Shown piece by piece: positions 1 through 5,343 of a stretch of 14,288 nt of DNA; position 1 is the first letter of the stretch, and each line of letters opens with the position of its first letter. Made by a program: the position numbers and the translations under genes. Source of the DNA: Paracoccaceae bacterium (GTDB lineage Bacteria > Pseudomonadota > Alphaproteobacteria > Rhodobacterales > Rhodobacteraceae); the NCBI GenBank assembly GCA_009922885.1, contig RFUP01000020.1, positions 1-14,288 on the forward strand, in the 5' to 3' direction. Below the pieces are notes generated by a model that ran no database searches, was not told where the DNA came from, and saw only the letters and a list, made by a program, of their open reading frames with translations.

Positions 1-2
1 TC

Positions 3-21
3 AAAATCTTACCGAGATTTT
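3..21. repeat. AT-rich inverted repeat at the left edge
   Basis: A perfect 7-bp inverted repeat (AAAATCT, loop TACCG, AGATTTT) lies at 3-9 and 15-21. It could be the end of a terminator for a gene outside the window or an operator. It lacks the GC-rich stem usual for a terminator in such a genome, so its role is open. Nothing else before the first gene at 198 is clearly assignable apart from the 12-bp direct repeats listed separately. Confidence 0.3.
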
Positions 22-90
22 TGCCCATAAACTTAGGTTTACGGGTGTATTCCCATAGTTCATGGAGGGGCATTTAACCCCTGGGCCAAT

Positions 91-147
91 AGAGCGCCTC
101 AATGAACCGCGTCAGGGTGATGACATCGGAACGGCAGAGCGCCTCAA
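91..147. repeat. Pair of 12-bp direct repeats upstream of the Asp-rich gene
   Basis: The 12-mer AGAGCGCCTCAA occurs at 91-102 and again at 136-147, an offset of 45 bp. Both copies lie within about 110 bp upstream of the ATG at 198, in the segment where a promoter or leader would be expected. They could be binding sites for a regulator or a chance duplication. No convincing -35/-10 pair was found between 1 and 197. Confidence 0.35.
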
Positions 148-197
148 GCGTGATCCGAGCCGGAAGTTCCCAGTGCGTACAATGAGGAGATACCCGC

Positions 198-542
198 ATG
201 AAAAAGACACTTCTTTCCACGATCGCAATGATCCTGACAACGACGGCTCTTTCCAGCCCAGCCTTTTCGCAAGCAGTTGAAGACCCGCAAGTAGACGGCT
301 TCGCCAATGGCTCAAATCAAGCCTCTGTCATTCTCGCAACCAAGGGCGGGAAAATGGGTGGCGATGACGACGGTGCCAACCACGACGTGAATGATGACCA
401 CGGCGATGACGGCGACGATCATGACGAGGGTGATGATCACGGCAACCATGGCGCCGACCATGACGCTGGCGATGACAACGGCGACCACGGTGCCGACCAT
501 GACGCTGGTGATGACAACGGCGGCGAAGGCGATGATGATTGA
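198..542 (+). CDS. Small exported Asp/His/Gly-rich repeat protein
   Basis: This is a 114-residue protein not recognised as a named family. Residues 1-24 form a typical signal peptide: Lys at 2-3, a hydrophobic core, and a cleavage region around PAFSQA. A short neutral linker (about 25-52) follows. From residue 53 the protein is almost only Asp, His, Gly, Asn and Glu, with a 13-residue unit (GDHGADHDAGDDN type) repeated perfectly but for one residue at 82-94 and 95-107. GAGGAG at 184-189 is a good ribosome binding site for ATG 198. The dense Asp/His pattern would suit binding of divalent cations in the periplasm or outside the cell, but this is inference. It is the first of three same-strand exported acidic-tail proteins ahead of a membrane LuxR-type regulator, so a shared role is plausible. 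The tail composition is extreme, so homology searches should use the N-terminal part. Confidence 0.75.
   Translation: MKKTLLSTIAMILTTTALSSPAFSQAVEDPQVDGFANGSNQASVILATKGGKMGGDDDGANHDVNDDHGDDGDDHDEGDDHGNHGADHDAGDDNGDHGADHDAGDDNGGEGDDD
441..518 (+). repeat. 39-bp tandem repeat inside the Asp/His-rich gene
   Basis: Two adjacent 39-bp units at 441-479 and 480-518 differ at only a few positions, mostly synonymous (for example GGC/GGT), and one changes Asn to Asp. They encode the 13-residue repeat of the tail. The unit is in frame, so copy-number change would lengthen or shorten the protein without breaking it. Confidence 0.8.
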
Positions 543-621
543 TCGTTGTCGCCTACCTGACCCGGTTTGCTGACGGCATTTCCGGGCAGACAATCGAGTA
601 TCATTTATTGGAGGGTTGACT

Positions 622-1155
622 ATGAAATTCCGAATTTTCTCTTCTGTTGTTGCGATGGTTTTGTTGGGCGGTATGGCCGCCGCACAATCCAGCGTGGAAG
701 GCATCATCTCTGACCTGCAGTCGCAGGGGTTCACATCGTTTGAAGTGAAGAATGGCGCGACGCAGTCGAAGGTTGAAGCGGTGCGTGGCACCGAGCAGGT
801 CGAGATCGTGATCGATCGCGCGTCGGGTGCTGTTCTCAGCACCGAGGTGGGCGTGGCAAGTGCCCGCGATCAAGGCCGCGTCGGCATCTCGGTGCGTGAT
901 CGCTCGAACCGCGATTTCACCCGCGCCAACCGCAGCAGCGACGACAATCCGGCATCCAGCCGCAACCGTTCGCGTAGCGGCGATGACTCCAGCCGCTCGC
1001 GCAGCTCGGAAGCGTCCAGCCGTTCGCGTGGTTCGGATGACTCGGGCCGTTCGCGTGGCTCCGATGACTCGGGCCGTTCGCGTGGTGGTGATGACCATGG
1101 CGCAGACGATCACGGTGGCGATCGTGGCGGTCGCGGTCGTGGCCGCGACGATTGA
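622..1155 (+). CDS. Exported PepSY-like protein with Arg/Ser/Asp repeat tail
   Basis: This 177-residue protein has a signal peptide (1-21, ending GMAAA before QSS). A PepSY-like domain of about 55 residues follows (24-77), with the pattern I..I.S.L..QG...FEV, a VEAVRG strand and an EIVID..SGAVLSTE hairpin. From about residue 90 it becomes a disordered tail of Arg, Ser, Asp and Gly with 9-residue units of the SDDSGRSRG type, ending in His/Asp/Gly and a DD terminus. ATG 622 is chosen because GGAGGG at 610-615 sits 6 nt upstream; a TTG at 616 directly abuts that site and is unlikely. It is a paralogue of the next gene: same N-terminal domain, different tail. PepSY domains are known from inhibitory or regulatory exported proteins; the specific role here is unknown. 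Confidence 0.75.
   Translation: MKFRIFSSVVAMVLLGGMAAAQSSVEGIISDLQSQGFTSFEVKNGATQSKVEAVRGTEQVEIVIDRASGAVLSTEVGVASARDQGRVGISVRDRSNRDFTRANRSSDDNPASSRNRSRSGDDSSRSRSSEASSRSRGSDDSGRSRGSDDSGRSRGGDDHGADDHGGDRGGRGRGRDD
1021..1095 (+). repeat. 27-bp tandem repeats in the RS/D-rich tail
   Basis: Near-identical 27-bp units start at 1021, 1048 and 1075; the third is partial. Each begins CGTTCGCGTGG and encodes RSRGSDDSG. A more degenerate copy precedes them at about 990-1020. The repeats are in frame within the PepSY-like gene and probably arose by local duplication. Confidence 0.75.
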
Positions 1156-1268
1156 GACTTCGCTTGCCTGACAGCCTGTCGGCAGGCCACAATGGGTGCG
1201 TCGGTTCCTCTTCGGACCGACGCCACCTGACTTTAAGAGCTTCAACCAAGTTTGATTTGAGGGCTGCA

Positions 1269-1284
1269 ATGCGACGTTTTTGGG
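1269..1284 (+). other. Probable start codon and one-base frameshift in a T5G5 run
   Basis: ATG at 1269 has an excellent ribosome binding site (GAGGG at 1259-1263, spacing 5). Its frame reads Met-Arg-Arg-Phe and then leaves the frame of the long downstream gene within the run TTTTTGGGGG (1276-1285). Adding one T or G there joins MRRF(L/W)GVLYILF to the rest and makes a textbook signal peptide with an Arg-Arg n-region. As sequenced, the downstream frame can begin only at TTG 1280, which has no ribosome binding site and no basic n-region. This points to a homopolymer sequencing error, a real mutation or slippage-based switching. Confidence 0.7.
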
Positions 1285-1798
1285 GGTACTCTACATCCTC
1301 TTTGCGCTCTGCGCCTTGCCGGCGCAGGCCCAGTCGATCATTGATCAGATCACGAGCCAACTACGCGCGCAGGGATATTCGCGGGTCGAAGTGAGCGGAA
1401 CCATTCTAGGCCGGACCCGTATCGAAGCGAAGAGCCAGGACTGGGAGCGCGAGGTGATCGTCAATCCGCGCACGGGGGAAATCCTGCGCGATTATTGGGA
1501 GCCGCGCTCGGGCTCGGCCAATCGCGCCAGCAGTGGCGGCATCATTCAACAGAGCGGCAGTTCCAAGTCGCAGAACCGAAATCGGAACCGAAGTGGTGAG
1601 GGGAGCTCTTCGGATCGCAGTGGCTCTTCCAGCGGCAATAGTGGTTCCAGTGGCAACAGTGGGTCCAGCGGCAACAATGGCTCTGGAAGCGATGACGGGG
1701 ATGATGACGGAGACAAGGGCGACGACAGCGACAATAGCGGCCACGGCAACAGTGGCGGTGGTGACGATGGCGGCGATGATGGCGGCGATGATGATTGA
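1280..1798 (+). CDS. Exported PepSY-like paralogue with Ser/Gly/Asn and Asp tail; start disrupted
   Basis: As sequenced the open frame runs 172 residues from TTG 1280. With the frame repaired to ATG 1269 it would be 176. The N-terminus is a signal peptide core ending in PAQAQS. Residues 19-74 align with the preceding gene: I..I.SQLRAQGYSRVEV, then RIEA and EVIV.PRTGEILRDYWE. This shows a tandem duplication of a PepSY-like domain. The tail has a basic Asn/Arg patch (about 97-105), three GNSGSS-type hexamers (119-136), and then an acidic Asp/Gly run ending GGDDD. The gene stops 18 bp before the membrane LuxR-type gene, which suggests co-transcription. The function is unknown. If the frameshift is real in the cell, the exported product would be made poorly or not at all. 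Confidence 0.7.
   Translation: MGVLYILFALCALPAQAQSIIDQITSQLRAQGYSRVEVSGTILGRTRIEAKSQDWEREVIVNPRTGEILRDYWEPRSGSANRASSGGIIQQSGSSKSQNRNRNRSGEGSSSDRSGSSSGNSGSSGNSGSSGNNGSGSDDGDDDGDKGDDSDNSGHGNSGGGDDGGDDGGDDD
1634..1687 (+). repeat. 18-bp tandem repeats (Gly-Asn-Ser/Asn-Gly-Ser-Ser/Gly)
   Basis: Three adjacent 18-bp units at 1634-1651, 1652-1669 and 1670-1687 encode GNSGSS, GNSGSS and GNNGSG. They differ mostly at third codon positions. They form a flexible linker ahead of the acidic tail of the third exported protein. Confidence 0.7.
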
Positions 1799-1816
1799 GC
1801 CGAATAGGAAACGCGC

Positions 1817-2359
1817 GTGAACTGGCGGAAGTATTTCACTGTTGCATTGGTAATGATCCAGGCGATCTGCGCGTTCTTTTTCGTGTCCGATATCCTGATG
1901 ACGCTGGTCGGTGTGCGCTCCTCACCGATCAACTGGCAAACGCGGGAGCTTTTGGAAATCGGCGCGGCGCTTGGCTTGGTGCTGGGTATGGCTCTGGGCT
2001 GGCTCCAGTTCCGCCGCATGGCGCGCGCGGGGCGGGCCGCGGAAGAGAAGCTTCGCCGCGCGTCTTCTGCCTTCATGGATCTGATGGAGGAACGCTTTGC
2101 CGAATGGGGCCTCACAGCGGCGGAGCGGGATGTGGCGCTCTTCGCGATCAAAGGCATGACCACAAGCGAAATCGCCAGCCTGCGCGGCACCTCCGAAGGC
2201 ACGATCAAGGCGCAGACCGCCGCGATCTACCGCAAGGCTGGTGTCGGCGGGCGGCCACAGCTTTTGTCGCTCTTCATCGAAGATCTGATGGAGCCAACGG
2301 GCCAGACGCCCGCGCCAGAGCAAGAACAGATCGAAGAACCACGGCGCGCCGCGCTTTAA
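1817..2359 (+). CDS. Membrane-anchored LuxR-type helix-turn-helix regulator
   Basis: This 180-residue protein has two predicted membrane helices (about 7-32 and 48-66) joined by a short, probably periplasmic, loop. A basic and amphipathic linker (67-95) follows, then a LuxR/GerE-type DNA-binding domain (about 98-157). That domain shows the family pattern: LT.AE.DV..F..KG.T..EIA, T.GTIK.Q...IYRK.GV..R..L. There is no receiver, PAS or autoinducer-binding domain, so it would act as a one-component regulator on DNA next to the membrane, in the manner of ToxR/CadC-like proteins but with a different domain order. The start is GTG 1817 with AGGAA at 1806-1810. It follows the PepSY-like gene by 18 bp and probably belongs to the same unit, which makes the exported proteins candidate targets or ligands. 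The 3' end overlaps the stop of the convergent DUF2237 gene by 4 bp. Confidence 0.8.
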   Translation: MNWRKYFTVALVMIQAICAFFFVSDILMTLVGVRSSPINWQTRELLEIGAALGLVLGMALGWLQFRRMARAGRAAEEKLRRASSAFMDLMEERFAEWGLTAAERDVALFAIKGMTTSEIASLRGTSEGTIKAQTAAIYRKAGVGGRPQLLSLFIEDLMEPTGQTPAPEQEQIEEPRRAAL

Positions 2360-2730
2360 TCGGCTTGCGCCATCAAGGCTTCCAAAGGAACCACGTCGAG
2401 CGCGCGGATATGCGTGGCGGAGAGGTCGACTTTTGGCGCGCAGCCCTCGTCATAGGCTTGCAGGAAGCGCGAGGCACAGAGGCACCATTTGTCTCCGGGC
2501 TTGAGGCCTGCGAACTGGTATTCGGGCCGGGGCGTGGAAAGGTCGTTGCCGACGTATTTGGAGAAGGCGAGGAACTCGGCGGTCATCACGGCGCACACCG
2601 TGTGGCTACCCGTGTCCTGCGCGCAGGTGTTGCAATGGGCATCGCGGAAGAAGCCCGTAAGCGGCGCGCTGGAGCAGGGGGTCAGCGGGCCACCGAGAAC
2701 GTTGATCGCAGGATCGGGTTTGATCGGCAT
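2356..2730 (-). CDS. DUF2237 family protein
   Basis: This 124-residue protein matches my memory of the DUF2237 family over its whole length. It has NVLGGPL.PCS, TGFFRD..C, GSHTVCA.MT.EFL, GNDLSTPRPE, GLKPGDKWCLCA.R and a final ATH....DVV. Conserved Cys at 19, 33, 36, 46, 83 and 85 suggest a metal site or redox role, but the biochemical function is not known. ATG 2730 is preceded by AAAGGA, and the gene starts 20 bp after the stop of the DUF2332 gene on the same strand. It is probably the last gene of the pth-DUF2332-DUF2237 unit. It is convergent with the membrane LuxR-type gene, their stops sharing TTAA at 2356-2359. Confidence 0.85.
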   Translation of the reverse strand: MPIKPDPAINVLGGPLTPCSSAPLTGFFRDAHCNTCAQDTGSHTVCAVMTAEFLAFSKYVGNDLSTPRPEYQFAGLKPGDKWCLCASRFLQAYDEGCAPKVDLSATHIRALDVVPLEALMAQAD

Positions 2731-2750
2731 CGGTTGTGTCCTTTTAGGGC

Positions 2751-3794
2751 CTAGCTAGCGGGGATCGCCCGCCAGTCCACCCAGCGACCGTGGAAATCCA
2801 CGCGGCCTAGATGGACTGTGCAATTGCCGGGCCAGAGCCGCAAGGTGAGCGCGGCACCTGGGCTGTCGGTATCAGCTTCCATGCCAAACCACGCAAGCGG
2901 GGCATCCGGCGTGGCGCGCGCCCCTGCGGCCTCGATGGAGGCCCGTGCGGTGGCTTGGGTTTCAGCAGGGAAGTATTGCCAAGCGATGGTGTGATAGATC
3001 AGGTGGATCTGGCCCGGCGCAGGCGTGGCTGTACGGGCGGCGATCCATGCGGCGGCATCGCCTTCATCCACAGGGGCTTGGGCCAGATCAATGGCCGCGC
3101 GGGTGCGCGCGAGGCGGTCAGACTGGTCGGGCCAGAGGTAGGCCAAGAGGCGAAGCGCGCCTTCGGGGCTATTGGGGTTTATCGGGATGAGATCGACGCC
3201 CCGACGCTCAGTAACGCGAACGGGCGCGATTTGGGGGGCGTCGCCAGACCATTCCGGCGTAAGCCGGACGGGCGATGCCAGTTGCCCGATCACGCCACTG
3301 GGCGTTTCCAGCGCGAATTGCTCGAACATGAGGTTCAGGCCCGCACTTGCGCCGAGTTCGGAGAGGCGGAAGGGCAAGCCCGGGAATTGCGTGGCCAAGT
3401 GGCTGGCAACCGCGAGAAGCGTGGCGCTGCGGCGGACCTCGTTGGTTTGTGGCGGGCTATCAACCCAATCGAGAACGAAGGCTTCTTCTTCGGAAAGCGC
3501 GCGCTTGATCGCGGCGAGGAGGGCCGCATCGCTCACGGCATGGGGTGGATAGACTTCGGCCAAATAGGGGGCGCGGCCTGTGAGCACGAGCGCATGAAGA
3601 GCACCTGCGAAGCGCAAGGGCAGCGATGCGCCCTTTGGGCCGATATCGCCAGAGAACGCGGTGAAGCGCGTGGCAATAGCCTCGTCGAGCGGCCAGTGAT
3701 CGGCGGCAAGCTCCATGAGACGGTGCATGAAAGGCGAACCCAAGGCGAGGCAGTGGGGGGCCTGTTCACGGAAAACGTCGGAAATCGCACTCAT
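2751..3794 (-). CDS. DUF2332 family protein
   Basis: This 347-residue protein is recognised as DUF2332. The N-terminal FREQA.HC.A.GSPF segment, the SELGASAGLNL segment, GVDLIPINP..PEGALRLLAYLWPDQ..R (about 200-230) and YHTIAWQYFP towards the C-terminus fit that family. SELGASAGLNL resembles a glycine-rich loop of class I methyltransferase-like folds, so an SAM-binding fold is conceivable, but no activity is established to my knowledge. ATG 3794 is preferred; a TTG at 3800 would sit only 4 nt from the AGG of the GAGGTG ribosome binding site. The gene starts 15 bp after the pth stop and continues into DUF2237 after 20 bp, so all three are very likely co-transcribed. No signal peptide or membrane helix is visible. 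Confidence 0.85.
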   Translation of the reverse strand: MSAISDVFREQAPHCLALGSPFMHRLMELAADHWPLDEAIATRFTAFSGDIGPKGASLPLRFAGALHALVLTGRAPYLAEVYPPHAVSDAALLAAIKRALSEEEAFVLDWVDSPPQTNEVRRSATLLAVASHLATQFPGLPFRLSELGASAGLNLMFEQFALETPSGVIGQLASPVRLTPEWSGDAPQIAPVRVTERRGVDLIPINPNSPEGALRLLAYLWPDQSDRLARTRAAIDLAQAPVDEGDAAAWIAARTATPAPGQIHLIYHTIAWQYFPAETQATARASIEAAGARATPDAPLAWFGMEADTDSPGAALTLRLWPGNCTVHLGRVDFHGRWVDWRAIPAS

Positions 3795-3809
3795 AACCAA
3801 ATCACCTCG

Positions 3810-4508
3810 TTATCTGAATTTATCGAGTAGCTTCTCCATCGGGGAACGGGCATCGCCTGTTTCCGCCGGCTTTTCCGGGGCGGCAGGTTTTGCAGCAGGC
3901 GCTGCGCCCACTTCGGGTTTCGCGGTGCCGGAATTGCGGGGCGGTGTGGTACGCAGCGCGATAGCGTTCTGGAAGGCCGGGCCATCGCCGCGCGCCAGAG
4001 CCGGAGCGCCATCGGAAATGCCACGCATCAGATCGTCGAGGCCGGATTCCTCGACCTTGTAGAAATCAGCGAGCACGTAAGACGCCACTTTATCCTTGTG
4101 GCCGGGATGGCCCACGCCCAAGCGGACGCGCGGATAGGCTTCGCCGATATGCTGGTGGATCGAGCGAAGCCCGTTATGCCCTGCATGTCCGCCGCCCTGC
4201 TTGAGGCGCACGCGGAAAGGGGCAAGATCAAGCTCATCGTGGAAGACCGTCACATCGCCCGCTTCCAGCTTGTAGAAGCGCATTGCCTCGCCGACGGATT
4301 GGCCTGAGAGGTTCATGAAGGTCTCGGGCTTCAGAAGCACGATGCGTTCCGAGCCGATGCGGCCTTCGCTCACCTGCCCTTGGAACTTCGACTTGAACGG
4401 AGGGAAGCCGTGATCGGCGGCGATCCTGTCGATCGCCATGAAACCGATGTTGTGGCGGTTGCCCGCGTATTTCGCCCCCGGATTACCCAGACCGACCCAA
4501 AGCTGCAT
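3810..4508 (-). CDS. pth: Peptidyl-tRNA hydrolase
   Basis: The enzyme releases peptides from peptidyl-tRNA that drops off ribosomes, which recycles the tRNA. The 232-residue sequence starts with the diagnostic VGLGNPG..YA.NRHNIGF block. His19 is the equivalent of the catalytic His of the E. coli enzyme. FMNLSG contains Asn66, Asp91 lies in FHDELDL, and Asn112 lies in GHNGLRS. The usual length is about 190 residues; here an Ala/Pro/Lys-rich extension (about 190-232) ends in SPMEKLLDKFR. Such low-complexity extensions occur in related alphaproteobacteria as far as I recall. ATG 4508 has AGGGAG upstream. The gene lies downstream of rplY, an arrangement seen in many bacteria, but a strong terminator hairpin separates them here. 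Confidence 0.95.
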   Translation of the reverse strand: MQLWVGLGNPGAKYAGNRHNIGFMAIDRIAADHGFPPFKSKFQGQVSEGRIGSERIVLLKPETFMNLSGQSVGEAMRFYKLEAGDVTVFHDELDLAPFRVRLKQGGGHAGHNGLRSIHQHIGEAYPRVRLGVGHPGHKDKVASYVLADFYKVEESGLDDLMRGISDGAPALARGDGPAFQNAIALRTTPPRNSGTAKPEVGAAPAAKPAAPEKPAETGDARSPMEKLLDKFR

Positions 4509-4550
4509 GCGTTTCTCCCTGTCGCGCCACTAGTTTAGCTGCGCTGCGGC

Positions 4551-4585
4551 AAAAGAAAAGGCGCGGCACCGGGGTGCCACGCCTT
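4551..4585 (-). terminator. Rho-independent terminator between rplY and pth
   Basis: Read on the minus strand, a 13-bp stem with one mismatch (AAGGCG.GGCACC paired with GGTGCC.CGCCTT, plus-strand 4558-4570 and 4573-4585, tight loop) is followed by the T-rich run CTTTTCTTTT. It lies 22 bp past the rplY stop. Only about 42 bp remain before the pth ATG, so pth must rely on read-through or a compact promoter in that gap. Confidence 0.85.
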
Positions 4586-4607
4586 CCTTGTCTCAATCCG
4601 GTGAAGA

Positions 4608-5219
4608 TTACTCTTCAGCGGCGTCTTCAGCGTTGTCTTCCGAACGCAGGCCCGACGGAGCCGAGATGTTCGCGATGACGAAGTTACGCTGGATGGTCGG
4701 CTTCGCGCCTTCCGGCAGCTGGATATCACCGATGTGGATCACATCACCGATCTGGCGGCCGGTCAGGTCGACCGTCACGTGATCCGGGATATCGCCTGCG
4801 AGCACTTCAAGCTCGACTTCCGGGCGCACCACGGTGAGCACACCGCCACGCTTGAGGCCGGGGGCCGCTTCGTGGTTGATGAAGGTCACGTGGATGAACA
4901 GGTTGATACGGCTGGTGCGGCGCAGACGCATCAGGTCGAGGTGGGTCGGGAGATCCTTCACCACATCGCGCTGCACGTTACGGCAGATCACGCGGACGTC
5001 TTCCTGACCTTCAACCTTGAGGTTGAAGAGGGTCGAGAGGAAGCGGCCCTTCTTGAGGCGCGTCAGAAGCGCGTTGAACGGAATGTTGATCGCGATCGGA
5101 TCAACGCCGCCGCCATAAACGATCCCGGGAACCATACCGTCGCGGCGAGCCTGACGAGCGGCGCCCTTGCCAGTCCCCGTCCGGATCTCGGCGTGCAGGT
5201 CAGGAATTTCTCCAGCCAT
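4608..5219 (-). CDS. rplY: 50S ribosomal protein L25 (CTC/TL5 long form)
   Basis: L25 binds 5S rRNA in the large ribosomal subunit. The 203-residue protein is the long two-domain form. It has an N-terminal L25 beta-barrel (about 1-95, starting with EIRTGTGKGAARQARR and VPGIVYGGG) and a C-terminal TL5-type domain (about 100-190) with VTFINHEAAPGLKRGG and HVTVDLTGRQIGDVIHIGDI. A short acidic tail ends in EDAAEE. ATG 5219 is chosen over the upstream ATG 5252 because AAGGA lies 8-10 nt before it and MAGEIPDLHAE is the expected N-terminus of this group. The 5' leader contains an 8-bp inverted repeat, and a terminator follows the gene. Confidence 0.95.
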   Translation of the reverse strand: MAGEIPDLHAEIRTGTGKGAARQARRDGMVPGIVYGGGVDPIAINIPFNALLTRLKKGRFLSTLFNLKVEGQEDVRVICRNVQRDVVKDLPTHLDLMRLRRTSRINLFIHVTFINHEAAPGLKRGGVLTVVRPEVELEVLAGDIPDHVTVDLTGRQIGDVIHIGDIQLPEGAKPTIQRNFVIANISAPSGLRSEDNAEDAAEE

Positions 5220-5244
5220 ATCACAAATCCTTTTGTTGCATGAG

Positions 5245-5273
5245 GCGGGCATCCTCCAAGGCTGTATGCCCGC
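5245..5273 (-). promoter_or_regulatory. Inverted repeat in the rplY leader
   Basis: GCGGGCAT at 5245-5252 and ATGCCCGC at 5266-5273 form a perfect 8-bp stem with a 13-nt loop. It lies 26 nt upstream of the rplY ATG, just before the ribosome binding site. It could be an mRNA hairpin for autoregulation of the ribosomal protein, or an operator. Ribosomal protein leaders are often self-regulated, but this one is not a class I recognise. Confidence 0.4.
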
Positions 5274-5343
5274 ATGAAGCCGGGCCTATAGCGGGTTTCG
5301 GGAGGGATGGAAACCCCGAATCGCCGGAGGTTTCGGACGTGTT

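Noticed and set aside
312..842. Long minus-strand open frame opposite the first two exported-protein genes
   Set aside because: Its Val/Ile/Ala repeats are the mirror of Asp/His/Gly codons on the plus strand. It spans two plus-strand genes with good ribosome binding sites and signal peptides.
441..1095. CRISPR array or minisatellite in the exported-protein genes
   Set aside because: The repeats are directly adjacent or in-frame coding units without unique spacers, and they translate to clean peptide repeats.
1156..1200. Terminator hairpin after the second exported-protein gene
   Set aside because: GCCTG/CAGGC can pair around a small inner stem, but the stem is bulged and no T-run follows on either strand.
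601..1269. 222-codon minus-strand open frame opposite the second PepSY-like gene
   Set aside because: The product is low complexity (Arg/Thr/Ala repeats) created by the plus-strand RS/D repeats. There is no domain and no ribosome binding site.
1546..2208. 220-codon minus-strand open frame with a Ser/Pro/Leu-rich C-terminal half
   Set aside because: The Ser/Pro run is the complement of the Gly/Asp tail of the third exported protein, and the rest opposes the LuxR-type gene, which has clear domains.
1795..2754. 319-codon plus-strand open frame overlapping the LuxR-type gene and opposing DUF2237
   Set aside because: It runs through two recognised genes in another frame and has no recognisable domain; GC-rich DNA often leaves such shadow frames open.
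2811..3830. 339-codon plus-strand open frame opposite DUF2332
   Set aside because: It is fully antisense to a recognised family protein with good operon spacing, and its composition is Gly/Arg-rich without motifs.
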